DNA of 64,000 nucleotides, taken from NCBI RefSeq assembly GCF_002865645.1, contig NW_020194672.1, forward strand, positions 59,902 through 123,901, given 5' to 3'. The stretch comes from Hyaloscypha bicolor E (taxonomy: Eukaryota > Ascomycota > Leotiomycetes > Helotiales > Hyaloscyphaceae). The notes under the pieces were generated by a model that was not told the origin of the DNA, did no database searches, and was given only the letters and a program-made list of their open reading frames with translations. Numbering within the stretch: the stretch's first letter is position 1; the number at the start of each line of letters is the position of its first letter. Made by a program: the position numbers and the translations under genes. Of this stretch, positions 22,869 through 33,547 are shown piece by piece.

Positions 22869-23901
22869 TCAGACTTCATTCCCCAGCAACTTGAAGGGTG
22901 CGACCGCAGTCTTCTCATGCCTGAAGCCAATCGCTGTTCTAGAATCGACTTCGAAGACTCTCATCGGCTTGGTAACGTTCCCAAAGGCTCCAATACTTTC
23001 TTCTCGCTCCACCCAAGCCAACCTATGAGAGGAAATTGAAACTTGACTCTGGTTAGTTCCAGACCCTCCATTCCAGCGATACTGTCCCACATTTCAGGCC
23101 ATACATCAAGCCGGAGGAATTTGAACGCTTGAGTAGGCCTGCCAGGATTGTAAAGATCTCTTTGCAAATTGGTCGAGACAGATTTTATGCAATTCAGCAA
23201 GGATGGGTGGACCGTCTTCTTGAATATCATGAGTGACATGGGATGGTCAAATTCGAAGGTGTTTTGGGTGTAGAAGAGATTGCTGACCTCCTGGAATCTG
23301 CAGACGATCGTCAATAATAGGCGAAGTTTTCCACTTGAAAGCTTGATAGCAATACGAAAACGAAGGGATGAGGGCATACATTTCCCGACATGACCGCAAG
23401 AGCTCACTGACGGTATCAAATGACCCAAAATAGCAACCTTGCCCTCCCTCAGCGAGAAACCGCTTGCAGTCGTGTAGGACACACTCATCAAGATCCCACC
23501 CCGCTCGACTCCTCCGGTGCACTAGGGGGTGCAGAAGTCTATTAGGACGGCGCTTCATCCTTATGTGGAGTGTCTCGCGCCGTGCAACAACGAGTCCGTA
23601 AATTGTTTCCCGTAGTTCGAGAGGAAGGTGGAAGAATGGAGATTCAGCTGCGGATACTGGTTTCGAGGGCTTTGAAGCAGGGGAGCTTGGCACTGACGAC
23701 AGATTGGAGGGGTCAGAGGTGCTGGACCGCCGGAATGAATTGCGCGCGCGATGGGAGACATTGTCGAGGAATGAGCTCGAGGATGCGATTGAGGCTGTCA
23801 GAGCTCGTGGGGGGGGGGCTCGAGACTCTCGACTTGAGTCGATGTGCCTTGTCGTAGGCACTTGCAGTGGCAGAGACAAGAGCATTGAAAGTGAAACTCA
23901 T
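22869..23901 (-). pseudogene. LPxELR (DUF7730/F-box-like) gene with two apparent frameshifts
   Basis: The most natural start is ATG at 23901 (MSFTFNALVSATASAYDK), but its frame leaves the coding frame at a run of ten C (23809-23818 on the plus strand are ten G). After the run the open frame continues RALTASIASSSSFLDNVSH and then the recognisable domain SPFFHLPLELRETIYGLVVA, GCYFGSFDTVSELLRSCRE, an intron (GTATGC..CTGCAG), VSNLFYTQNTFEFDHP and LDVWPEMWDSIAGMEGLE. Near 22970 the frame shifts again: one frame ends LEPLGTLPSR-stop while the neighbouring frame gives GNVTKPMRVFEVDSRTAIGF to a stop at 22869, which completes the usual domain. These LPxELRxxIY proteins are common in filamentous fungi and of unknown function. 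Either the gene is dying or the homopolymer is a sequencing error. An alternative ATG at 23885 avoids the first shift. Confidence 0.6.
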
Positions 23902-24349
23902 TTAGGCTGGAAGGTTGGCTGCTGTTGTTGTTTGGCAGTGAGTTGTAAAGCTGTGAAGGTGAAGGAAGTTAAGCTTTTGGCGGGGAAATGGCGTCCATTT
24001 TTAGTTCTAGACGGGGATACAGTATCTAGAAGCACCTTAACAGAAGGGGATAGACGCCGCATCGTCAATAGCGAGCAACAGGTAGCTTTCACGATACCCC
24101 TTGAGCACTCCACACATGCACGCGTTATTAATACATACCGTAGAAGAACGTTAAGATAAGTAGATTTCGTGACTAGTTGTAAGTTGTTACTATAGGACTA
24201 GGTGGCTAGAAGGGATAGTGAAACTTCTAGAATATTCTGGGCTAACTTGTCTATTGCCTTGGAAATCACCTAGCTAATATATAAAGTTCATCTCCCTTGA
24301 GCCTCTCTATATTAAAGTTATGAAAATAAATATACTATAAAGTAAATAA
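23902..24349. other. Intergenic
   Basis: No supported gene. The part next to the NLR stop (24170-24350) is AT-rich. Confidence 0.4.
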
Positions 24350-27300
24350 TCAATTAACATGCTTGAGCAGAAGCTTGACAATAGCCTCGTGCCCGCGCTC
24401 AGAAGCGTACGACAGCGGCGTCTTACCCCTTATGTCCTTCGAGTCGGCTTTGACCTTGCCAACCCCAAGCAGCAGCTTGGCGACCTCGACGTGCCCGATC
24501 TTTGAGGCCCAGTGCAGTGGCGTTAATCCTACTCGATCAGCCGCATTCGCATCGGCCTCCTTGTCGAGCAGTAGCTTGACGACCTCGACGCGCCCGTTAT
24601 CTGAGGCCCAGTGCAGTGGCGTCAATCCTTCTTCATCAGCCGCATTCACATCGGCCTCCTTGTCGAGCAGTAGCTTGATGACCTCGACGCGCCCGTTATC
24701 TGAGGCCCAGTGCAGTGGCGTCGATCCTTCTTCATCAGCCGCATTCACATCGGCCTCCTTGTCGAGCAGCAGCTTGACGACCTCGACGCGCCCGATCTCT
24801 GAGGCCCAGTGCAGTGGCGTCCATCCTACTCGATTAGCCGCATTTACACCGGCCTCCTTGTCGAGCAGTAGCTTGATGACCTCGACGTGCCCGTTCTCTG
24901 AGGCCTGGTGCAGTGGCGTCGATCCTGACTGATCAGGAGCATTCACATCGGCCTCCTTCTTGAGCAGCAGCTTGACGACCTCGACGTACCCGTTCTTAGA
25001 GGCCCACGAGAGCGGTGTCCGATCGTACTCTGTATCCTTGGACTCGGTATCAATATTAGGCTTATTCCAGAGTAGAAGTTGTACAACAGATGTAAGACCA
25101 AAATAACATGCAATTAACAAATCACTGTTGTTTTCTGCTGGTAGATGATGGTAAGGCCGATGTTTTTGGAGTATTCGATACCAAAATAAGAATGTCTGAG
25201 CCTTGGTATTGCAAATTTGCAACGCATTCTCTCCTAGCTCTTTGTCGGCTTTCTCTCCGGCTTGTTGGAAGTGGAATGTCCAATGTATTGATGCGTATAA
25301 GAGGAGAGGGTGATCTTTTCGCGAACTACTTGGAATATCTTGAAAGTCAAGTCGAAGGTACCACAGACACGCTTTTAACGCCTCCAAATGCGAGGCTTGT
25401 AGCGTGAATGTATACTTCCAACAGGAAGGACTCCATGGATTGGTCCTACCTTTTTTGTTGATAAGAAACTCTTTAGCCGTTTGGTGAATCAGGTAGATCT
25501 TTGAATCAACAATAGTGACAAATAGGCCGCAAAGATTCATGATCTTCTTTCGAAAGGCTTCCTCCTTGTCCAAAACGAGGTCGTTCTCCGAGGTATACTT
25601 CTCTCCGCATTCATTCATGACCAGAATCTCCAATGCAGTGTTCATCTCTTTCAAGGTCAGCGGCCTTTCCGCTGCCAGAATTAGACATAACACCTTTTGG
25701 GCTTGAATCGGATCCGTGGCTCTCTTCAAGATCTTCTCGTATGCTTCGTCAACAGAACTGGGTATTGTTCCAAGGAGTCCTATCAACTTCCCTTTAGTTG
25801 ACTCGAGTGATTTTGATACCTCCTGGAGCATCAAATACACCCAGAGATAGGTTCGATTTTTCTGGTCTTGGAGATGCTGTATAAGACTGGCCTGGATTTC
25901 GCCGTCAAGTGGAGGTTGGCGGGCTCTGCCAATGCGGGAAATCTCATGGCTAATCACAAGGTCAATTTCTCCGCGAATTTCTTCTGACATTTGATTTCCT
26001 TCGAGGTGGATTGATGGCAAATCATCAACTTTAAAATCTATGTCCAGTTCGTGATAAGGCCGGCTAGTTACAATAAACTTGAGTGTCGAGCTGGTCGTCT
26101 TTGAGGCGCAATGGAAGCTGCTAATGTTCTTGATTAAAGATTTTCTCGTCGACGTTTCGCACTCGTCAAGCGCATCCAAAATACATATCAGAGGCCCAGC
26201 ATTCGTATCTGAGACGGCTTTTATCAGAATCGCCCATAATGTTCCAAAAGAAAGGTTGGGGCCGTCTGTACGGTAGTCGTTTATTGCATGTTGAATGAGC
26301 CATAGCTTCTGTTTGAATAGCTGGTGAAGTATAGAACGGAGAGCATTTACTCCGCTCCCTCGCTCTGCGTCGTCTTTGAAAAAATAGTAGCAGATTGAAG
26401 TTGTCTTAGTGTCGGGATTTTCAGGATTGAGTAGCCCTTCATCCACTAAGGCCTTCGACAGGACAGACTTGCCGCATCCTGGGCCTGCGGTAACCCAGAG
26501 AAGGTTTGCTATAGTATCGCGGCGCCACTCGAGAAACTTTGGGTGCTTTAGGAACCATTCGCATGTTCCCTGTACCCGTTCTGGATTAATATCTTTTTGA
26601 TCCTGGTAGTGGAAAGAAAGTGCCTGCATACACTCTTTCTCTTCACGTGTTAATGATCGGTCGGCGCGGATCTTATCCACTACATCCTTGATTCTGCCGG
26701 ACACAAGCTTGAAGCTCGGGTCCTCGGGTCCGCGATATTTATTCATCATTGCGTGACGCACGTCAAGCGGGATATGCTCGTGACAATCCAAACACGCGGA
26801 GACTCTATCCACTAGCTTCATAACATTTAGTATGAATCATGTCTGTAGCGGGCTTTAAGACTTACAAGTATTTCCTCAGGTTTGAATGGCGAATTCCGAC
26901 TGATCGCGTTCAACAGCTGGGTTTTTCGAGTTTCGTAAAAGCATCGTATCTCCATGCCCGCTTGCATTCGATTTTGCACTGTCAATTTTCCGAATTCTGC
27001 CACCAGGTTTTCTAGCCTGCTAGAGTTCGCCTTCAGGTCATCAAGAAGCGTGCATGACGACCCTTGGTTCGGGTCCAGAATTCCAAAAACGAAATTTTGC
27101 CAACCCGCAAAAGTTGCTGCTGGGGTTCCTCGCAGCGGCGATCCCAGAAATAGGACACCAGCGGTCTGGCGAAACACAGCCTTTTTGCGTTCATCTTCCC
27201 GCTCGCGGGATGCGGCCAAAAGTGCCTGGTTTTTCACGCGTTAGAATTGATTTGGCAGCCCGCGTCTGGATATTATTACCTCAGCAACCACAATACCACC

Positions 27301-27911
27301 AAAGCATGATCCAATAAAGACAAATTTTCTCGACTCAAAATCATCGTGCCTGTCCTTGATACAATTTAACAAGGTCGCGGCAAGACCATCAATCCGCACT
27401 GTCTGCGCATTATGCGAATAGTTTGAGTTGTAGTCAAAGACCCAAATTCGAGCCCTCTTAATGACTGAAGGTAACATGTCGGCATCCTTCAGCCAGTAGA
27501 AGGAACGGCCCTTTGGTTCTGTGTCCCGCTCATATGCGGTCCACGTTTTTGGAGAGGTGGTTTCAATACCGTGAACTGCGATAATGCTAGTATGAATTAG
27601 TCTGTGTCTTTGATTCAAAACATAGTACATACTCTATAGTAGAGTCGCCTTTCGAGCCGTCGGCGGGAAATATTGGATAAAGCCTTGGAAGCTGGACGAC
27701 CTCGAAATTGTTAGTGTGTGGGCTGGCTAGACAAGGAGCAGGAGAGACAAACAGGTGACGGAGTTGATGGTAATTCCGTTTGAGAATTGGAGATCGACTG
27801 GTGGGTTTTGCTGGAATCGAATAGAATAGCCGTCGCGAAATCGGAATGTCGTATCAAATCAAAAACACGCCATAAGGAACGCCAAGCATGATACGCTAAC
27901 CAAGAGGCCAT
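24350..27911 (-). CDS. NLR: esterase-like (SesB-type) domain, NACHT, ankyrin repeats
   Basis: Five exons (27911-27753, 27700-27633, 27586-27280, 27225-26866, 26815-24350) encode 1119 residues. The N-terminal alpha/beta hydrolase fold reads IDIIAVHGIETTSPKTW, ARIWVFDYNSNYSHNAQ, FVFIGSCFGGIVVAEA, then AGVLFLGSPLRGTPAA. At the nucleophile elbow the usual G-x-S-x-G is GSCFG, so Cys170 replaces Ser. The linker SACLDCHEHIPLDVRHAMMN leads to the NACHT NTPase: Walker A GPGCGKS (409-415), Walker B LICILDALDECE (507-517). A winged-helix region (LIHQTAKEFL) precedes ankyrin repeats from about 854 to the end. Fungal NLRs of this build are implicated in non-self recognition and regulated cell death. The first intron has a GTTTGT donor. 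The first exon was chosen because splicing at 27752/27701 keeps the frame (TPSP then VVQLPRLYP). A start further 5' is possible. Confidence 0.85.
24460..24990 (-). repeat. Near-identical 99-bp ankyrin-repeat units inside the NLR gene
   Basis: About five consecutive 33-residue units share TPLHWAS(D/E/K)xGRVEV(V/I)KLLLD, then KEADVNAAD, and are nearly identical at the DNA level (for example the blocks at about 24570-24668 and 24669-24767). Such homogenised repeats are typical of fungal NLR recognition regions. Confidence 0.85.
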
Positions 27912-28341
27912 TGCAGCCAGGGAAAAAGTTAAGGTATCAGGACTTAGGAAGTTAGTTGTTAGGATACTCAGGAGCAAACGGATGTTGGAGCTGAGGAGGT
28001 AAGGCAAGCCGAGCTGATGATACTCGAGTAAGCTAACCAGCTCTACCTCGATGGTTCAAGAGGCCGCCGATGATAGAATAACAGCTAAGAAGGTAGGCAG
28101 TTCATTAATAATCTCTCGAAGTATTGTCATCAAAAGTGAAGAGGGATTTGAACGTCGTCTGACACTCTGAACAGACGCCCTGTATTGTTTGGGTTGGCAG
28201 TGCCCGATGGCGCTTACAGACGATTTCCTATTGGTGTCTCGGGTGGGGTCTTTCAGCCGCACTCGAGAAAACATCTATTGCTGGCAGAACGTTCAACAAA
28301 GTTTGACGTCGAACCGATCTCAGTCAGTGAGGACGGCGACG
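27912..28341. promoter_or_regulatory. Shared divergent promoter, NLR and two-TM gene
   Basis: A 430-bp interval separates the minus-strand NLR start from the plus-strand two-TM protein start and must carry both promoters. No clear TATA box is seen. Upstream frames open on both strands but lack ATG starts (the nearest use TTG). Confidence 0.45.
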
Positions 28342-29397
28342 ATGCCTATAGTTGATACCAAGATTGAACTTAACAAAGATCTTTCTCTTATCACATCGGC
28401 GAATGGCGAGAACAGCCTCAGCAGAACTGGCCAAGAGGACTCGCACTCCCTCCCTGGCCAAGCTCGAACTTCCCTCGACAACGCTCCTCTGAAAGAATAC
28501 CTCAGAGAAGCGCTTTTAGCTCCGAACCTCGATAAGATAGCTCCATATCTTTGGCTAGTTCGTACGATAAATGACTTAATAAGATATATACGCTAACCAT
28601 TCTCCAAGGCCTTTACTCCCGACCATGCTCACATCTCCCCGCTCCACTTTCAAGCCGCTCGAGGCCGCAGCATTATCGTCACCGAGGAGGTCTATCTCCA
28701 CCTCGTATGGTATTATGATCGCATATTCATTAAACCTCTCCCGGCATACCTCCTCTCATCTGCCTTCTGGGAATACATCGAGAAAACAGACATAGAGGTC
28801 TGGCAAGCCGCGGCTGGCTTCATGCGAACATACGCCTACCTCATAAAATTCGAAATCGATTTTCGAAAAGCCCAGAGCGCGGAGCTGGGAATAATACCAA
28901 CCGATGACAAAGTTCCCATCACATACGAGCGATTTGCAGCATTCATCGCTCCGTTCGCAGAGCTTGATGACGATAGAGTCAAGCCCCGTTACCATTATGG
29001 AGAGATGCGTTTGACCCGCTTGAACTGGTTTGCGCGCTTCTTGCTTGGGAAATTGACCTATCATCACATCCATGCTCAATGGAATGAGTATCTTGGCAGG
29101 TTCCTAGCACCATTCCTAACTGTATTCATACTCCTCTCCACAGCGCTCAATGCCATGCAAGTAGAACTCGCAGTGCAAAGTGCCCCCAAAGGTTTTAGGA
29201 ATTGGGACACATTTTCCCAGATGTGTCGTTGGGTCTCTATCATCATTCTCGTTCTTGTCCTCGTGATTTCTACTCTCTTAATATTTCTCGTGCTATTTAT
29301 GTTTATACACGATCAAATCTTTGCACAAAAGGTTTTACATCAGAAAAGATCTAAGGTTAAAAAGTCAAAGGCTGGTTTGAAATCTGGCGTGGTTTAA
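28342..29397 (+). CDS. Two-TM protein of a conserved fungal family (DUF6601-like)
   Basis: Two exons (28342-28557 and 28609-29397) give 334 residues. The 51-bp intron starts GTTCGT and has a good branch site CGCTAACC. Splicing it restores LREALLAPNLDKIAPYLWL to AFTPDHAHISPLHFQAARG and the conserved block IIVTEEVYLHLVWYYDRIF plus IKPLPAYLLSSAFWEYI. The C terminus has two membrane segments, LAPFLTVFILLSTALNAM and WVSIIILVLVLVISTLLIFL, and a basic tail (KRSKVKKSKAGLK). I recall this block as the fungal family DUF6601, function unknown. The gene is divergently paired with the NLR, which may be coincidence. An in-frame ATG at 28207 could add 45 residues. MPIVDTK is preferred because the conserved region follows it. 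Confidence 0.75.
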
Positions 29398-30230
29398 TGG
29401 TAAGTTTCAAGCAGGGATGCTAGCTCTCTTGGTACAACTAACGTAGTCTCTAGTTGTGATGATTCGGACCTGCTTCCAGATGGCCATGGAAAATTGAGGC
29501 TTGCATGCGACGGTTCGGGATTCTACAACATTGCCAACTACGTCCCAGCGGCCATCTTACGCACCTAATTCGTTACATCTCCTCTATAGCGACTACTGTT
29601 TGTGCGCCCAGTGAACTTGGTATGCCAAACTAACAATCGCAGTTGCTAGAAGGCGCGCGTGGAGGCGACCTTTTGACCCTCCTACCTCCTCCTTACCCGT
29701 TCCCGGCACATCCTTCGAACACCTCTCAACCACTGCTCGAAACTTCGATTACAAGCCCAGGCCCCAGCGCTGGCAATACTACTAGCTTCTCCACGGCTTG
29801 CACAATGCATCTCCGCTCTCAATCACGATGAGTACGAGTTCCCGCAAGAAATTTTGACCTGTTCGAGGAACTCCCTCCGGAACACCGAACGGTAATAGGG
29901 TTCTTGCGGCTCCCCAAGCACGCGTGTTTGTATGAGTCCTATAGTAATCGCGGTTACAAAACCATTGTTTACTACTTACATCCACACGGTCTCATCAAAT
30001 TTGTTGTCGTAGCTACCTGCCTGCTTCGTTGTATTCTTTTGTGGGGACATTTCAATCTGTACTTAGAGTTGGAGGGTGAACGTAGCAGCGCTAGTTTAGC
30101 TTTGGACATCACTATCAAAAATTATTAGTGGAGGTCGCCTGCCTAGTACTTTCTTAGAGTGGAGACGAGAGCATCCGAAAGATTTATACAATAAAGAATA
30201 GAAAAATGTAGAACGACCCCTCCCTTCCCT
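29398..30230. other. Intergenic
   Basis: No supported gene. Small frames such as 29643-29831 and 29904-30128 have no recognisable content. Confidence 0.4.
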
Positions 30231-30781
30231 CCCCGGGTGTCGATTGGGGGCCAGACTAGCCACTAACCCAAAGTAGAGGCGCTTGGACAGGAACACCAAA
30301 ACTCTGGCTTTTTCTTTAATTTGATGCAATTTTATAAAGAATTAATATAATTTGATACTTGTTATATTTCCTTATAGCGCTAATTAAAGGCTATTCAAAT
30401 ATAAACTTTTTATAAAATTTAGATTAGTAATAGCTCCTTAAAGTAAAGAAGTTAAAATTTTCATATTTTATAGCCTAAAGGTAAGCTTAAGAAAGCCTAG
30501 AAATTTAGCGGATAAAGTCCCTAAAACCAGATAAGAGCCTTGTAGGTCTCAAAAACTAGAACCTAATTAATTAGTATATAAACTCCCTTAAATTAAAATA
30601 CTATTTTAAGGAATCTTTTTATTATAAATTAGGAAGCACGTAATTATAATATAAGGGTTATAATATACTAGCTTATACTTATATTGAAAAATCTAACTTA
30701 AGATTTTTAAAGAGCTTAGGTAGCCAATTACAAGTCGTCAACACCCCTGCCCCAATCGACGCCCCCAATCGACACCCGGGG
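30231..30781. mobile_element. 551-bp TIR element with RIP-like AT-rich interior
   Basis: The ends are perfect 21-bp inverted repeats (30231-30251 and 30761-30781) containing GGGTGTCGATTGGGGGC. At the right end a second GTCGATTGGGG unit lies just inside, so the terminus is a tandem. The GC-rich ends contrast with a strongly AT-rich interior that lacks CpA/TpG, as expected of RIP, and no protein remains. No clear target duplication. A related end sits at 8936. The family is unknown to me; non-autonomous DNA transposon is the likeliest class. Confidence 0.7.
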
Positions 30782-31344
30782 GGGGATCGTTTACATTTTC
30801 CCGAAACAAGTATTGATTGTCTGATGTCGATTCCGCAGCGTGGTTGACTGATGACATTTTGATTGCATAAAATCAAGACCCATTACTGGGCACGTTTCGG
30901 AAAACCAAAAGTTCGGTTTTCAGCTCGAAAGCTGGCTGCTTGTGGCACCCAATGCGGGGTCTCGCCAAGCTGCCTGCCGTGCCCCTCACAGGGCTGAGGC
31001 AAGCTGTGTAGTTCACGGCTCTTCTTAGCTGCTTTATTTTGTGGGGATCTGGAACCTGACGTTCAATATGGCCAGGTCGAGGGGTTATGTGGCTTGGTTT
31101 GAGTTGTGAGATGGCGGTCACAGGTAAGGATGAATGGATCGGAGCGACCGAAGTACTTTTCTGCGGTTGAGATGCGCTTCGATTTCGTGGGCCGACTCTC
31201 CTTCTTCCACTGATTATAAGAAAGCCTACTCTCTTCTGTTTGTTTTCTTCATACCCACATCACAAATATAGCAGCACGGAAGTCTCGCGTTGACCACCAA
31301 ACAAGAGTTTCTGATAGTATATTCTCAATTCTCAAATCTTCACA
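30782..31344. promoter_or_regulatory. Upstream region of the FAD oxidase
   Basis: No gene. It should contain the promoter. GATTATAAGAAAGCC at about 31211 could serve as a weak TATA-like element. Confidence 0.35.
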
Positions 31345-33042
31345 ATGGCAACACTCAACACAACTATAAACGACATAGCAGTCCCCACCGCAAAACTCCA
31401 GGACGTCCACATCTCCGAATCCGAACTTCCTATTTCCCCTCCCTCCACCAAAGACCTCCACACAAAACTCACCACCCTCCTCCTCCCCCAACTCTCAGAA
31501 AAGGCATCCATCAACCTCCCTTCAGACGATGAATTTAAACAAAACACCGCTCGTTGGAGCGACACCACCTTCACTTCTCCAACAGCAGTGGTAAACGTAG
31601 CCTCCGAATCCGACATCTGCGCCGTCGTTCGTGTCCCCTCCCTTCGTCCCATGCAATCCCAAACTAACCACCCCCTCTCCTCACAGGTTAAATTCGCAAC
31701 CTCTCACAACATCCCCTTCCTCGCACAATCCGGCTCCCACGGCCTCTCCTCCTCCCTCCAAAAGCTCTCCGGCAAACCCCACATAATCATCAACCTCCGT
31801 CTCATGAACGAGGTCAAAGTCGACCTCCCCTCGGGAACAGCAACAATCTCCGCTGGCGCCATAACAAAAGAAGTCCTCGACGCCGCCCATGCGGCATCCG
31901 CACACATCGTAACCGGCGTCTGCAACACAGTCGGCATAATCCCCGCGCTCCTCGGCGGCGGAATGGGGAATCAGATCTCTCTGTACGGTCTCGGCGTCGA
32001 CCAGATCCTCTCCGCTAGACTAGTGACTGCGAAAGGAGAAGTGGTTGTTGTGAGTGAGGAAGCGAACCAAGACTTGTTTTGGGGCATCAGGGGCGCGGGG
32101 CACAATTTCGGGATTGTGAGTGAGCTTAAGGTGAAGGCGTATGAGCAGGAGAACGGGGGTGTGCATTGGACTGGGACCTTGGGGTTCCCCGGGAGTAAGG
32201 AGATGCTTACTCGTGTCACAAGCACCATCAAGGAAATGGGAATCGGGAAGGGGATGGGTGTGTTCATGATCTGGGCACGGCCGCCTCCTGCTTTTGGGGT
32301 ACGTACTGTACCTTCTTCTTCCTCTCCTTTCTATCTTTCTTTCCCATTTGCGGGGGAGAGGAAAAGAACTAGACACTGACTCTCCACAGCCAATGGTCGT
32401 TCTCAACCTCTGGTACTCCGGCCCCTCCGCCGCTGCCGAGGCCGCATACAAACCCTTCTTCGACCTGGAACCCGTGATGCAGATCTGCGCGCCAACGCCG
32501 TACACCCACATCAACGACTGCAACGACGCGGTGTGCGCCAAAGGCCTGCGCAAACCCTCGTACTGTGTCGGTCTCGACGAGTCGGAATTAGGGGATTTGG
32601 AGAAGGTGTGGGAGCAGTGGGTTGAGTGGAGTGCTAGGGAGGGCGCGGGTCAGAGCGTGGTGTTGACGGAGTGTTATGGGTTTGAGAAGGCGAGGGAGGT
32701 GGAGGATGAGAGCACGGCGTATGCGTGGAGGGGGACGGGGGTGTACGTGTGAGTAATATCCTCCGCTTCTCCCCCTGAATTGAAGAGGCTGATGGAGAGA
32801 ATAGACTTACGATACCGATGTATGAGAAAGAAGAAATGGACGCTGAAGCTCACGCATATGGCACGAAATTCCGAGATACCCTGCAAGGAGATGGTCCTAA
32901 GAGAGTGTACACCAACTTCGCGAACGGAGATGAGGAGCCGAGTGCTTTGTATGGTGGCGGAGAGCGCTTAGAGAAGTTGAGGACGTTGAAGGGGAAGTGG
33001 GATCCGCACGGGGTGTTTGGGTGGTTCAATCCTATCTGCTGA
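31345..33042 (+). CDS. FAD-linked oxidase, berberine-bridge-enzyme type
   Basis: Four exons (31345-31626, 31687-32298, 32390-32748, 32805-33042) give 496 residues. The first intron has a GTTCGT donor, chosen because it joins ESDICAV to VKFATSHNIPFLAQSGSHG, the FAD-binding turn of the VAO/PCMH fold. His112 in SGSHG is the expected 8-alpha-histidyl FAD ligand, and Cys173 in TGVCNTVGIIPALLGGGMG is at the position used for a second covalent link in bicovalent BBE-type oxidases. GIRGAGHNFGIV and the C-terminal WDPHGVFGWFNPIC complete the FAD and BBE domains. No signal peptide, unlike many secreted members, so probably intracellular. The substrate (sugar, aromatic or alkaloid-like alcohol) cannot be read. 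Intron 3 (32749-32804) restores VYVLTIPMYEKEE. Confidence 0.9.
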
Positions 33043-33547
33043 ACCTTTGGTCAATTGGTGTTCGAGGAGTTCTGTTGCACTTCGCTTCAGTATTTGGAAG
33101 TCCTCTAGGACAATGAGAGAGCCAGTTGAATCCTCTGTCACGCGTTTTCCAAGCACAATGAGACTATCAACCTTGCCAGAACCATGAACAAGAAGTAGAG
33201 TTGGAGCAGGGACTACCTGCTCTGATAGGACATCGGGCTGGCATGCAGAAGGCTCGCAAAAGATCGAGGAGCCAATTGTGGTTCTGTTTTTGCTTTGATT
33301 GAATTATTGGTCAGTCCTAATTATACACAAGAAACTCCGTTCTTCCATGTAATGCAACAATTCCATGTTTCAATGTATTCCCGCCAAAGGCATTGAGGTC
33401 ACCCTCCATCTTAGTTTTTCTTGTTCCGAAAATGCAAGTTACCCACCTCGCGACGCCTTGCTCAAATGCTCAGTCTAATAGTGGCAAAGAAAAGTATTCG
33501 ATCCGTTTATGCATGCAATATCATGGAATTGTTCCGAGGTGGAAGAT
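33043..33547. other. Convergent intergenic spacer
   Basis: Shared 3' region of the FAD oxidase and the Crh gene. No gene seen. Confidence 0.4.

Noticed and set aside
24460..24990. Direct repeats resembling a CRISPR or satellite array
   Set aside because: The 99-bp period and in-frame translation show ankyrin repeats of the NLR.
28005..28007. Upstream start for the NLR adding 32 residues
   Set aside because: The codon there is TTG. The first ATG in that frame is at 27911.
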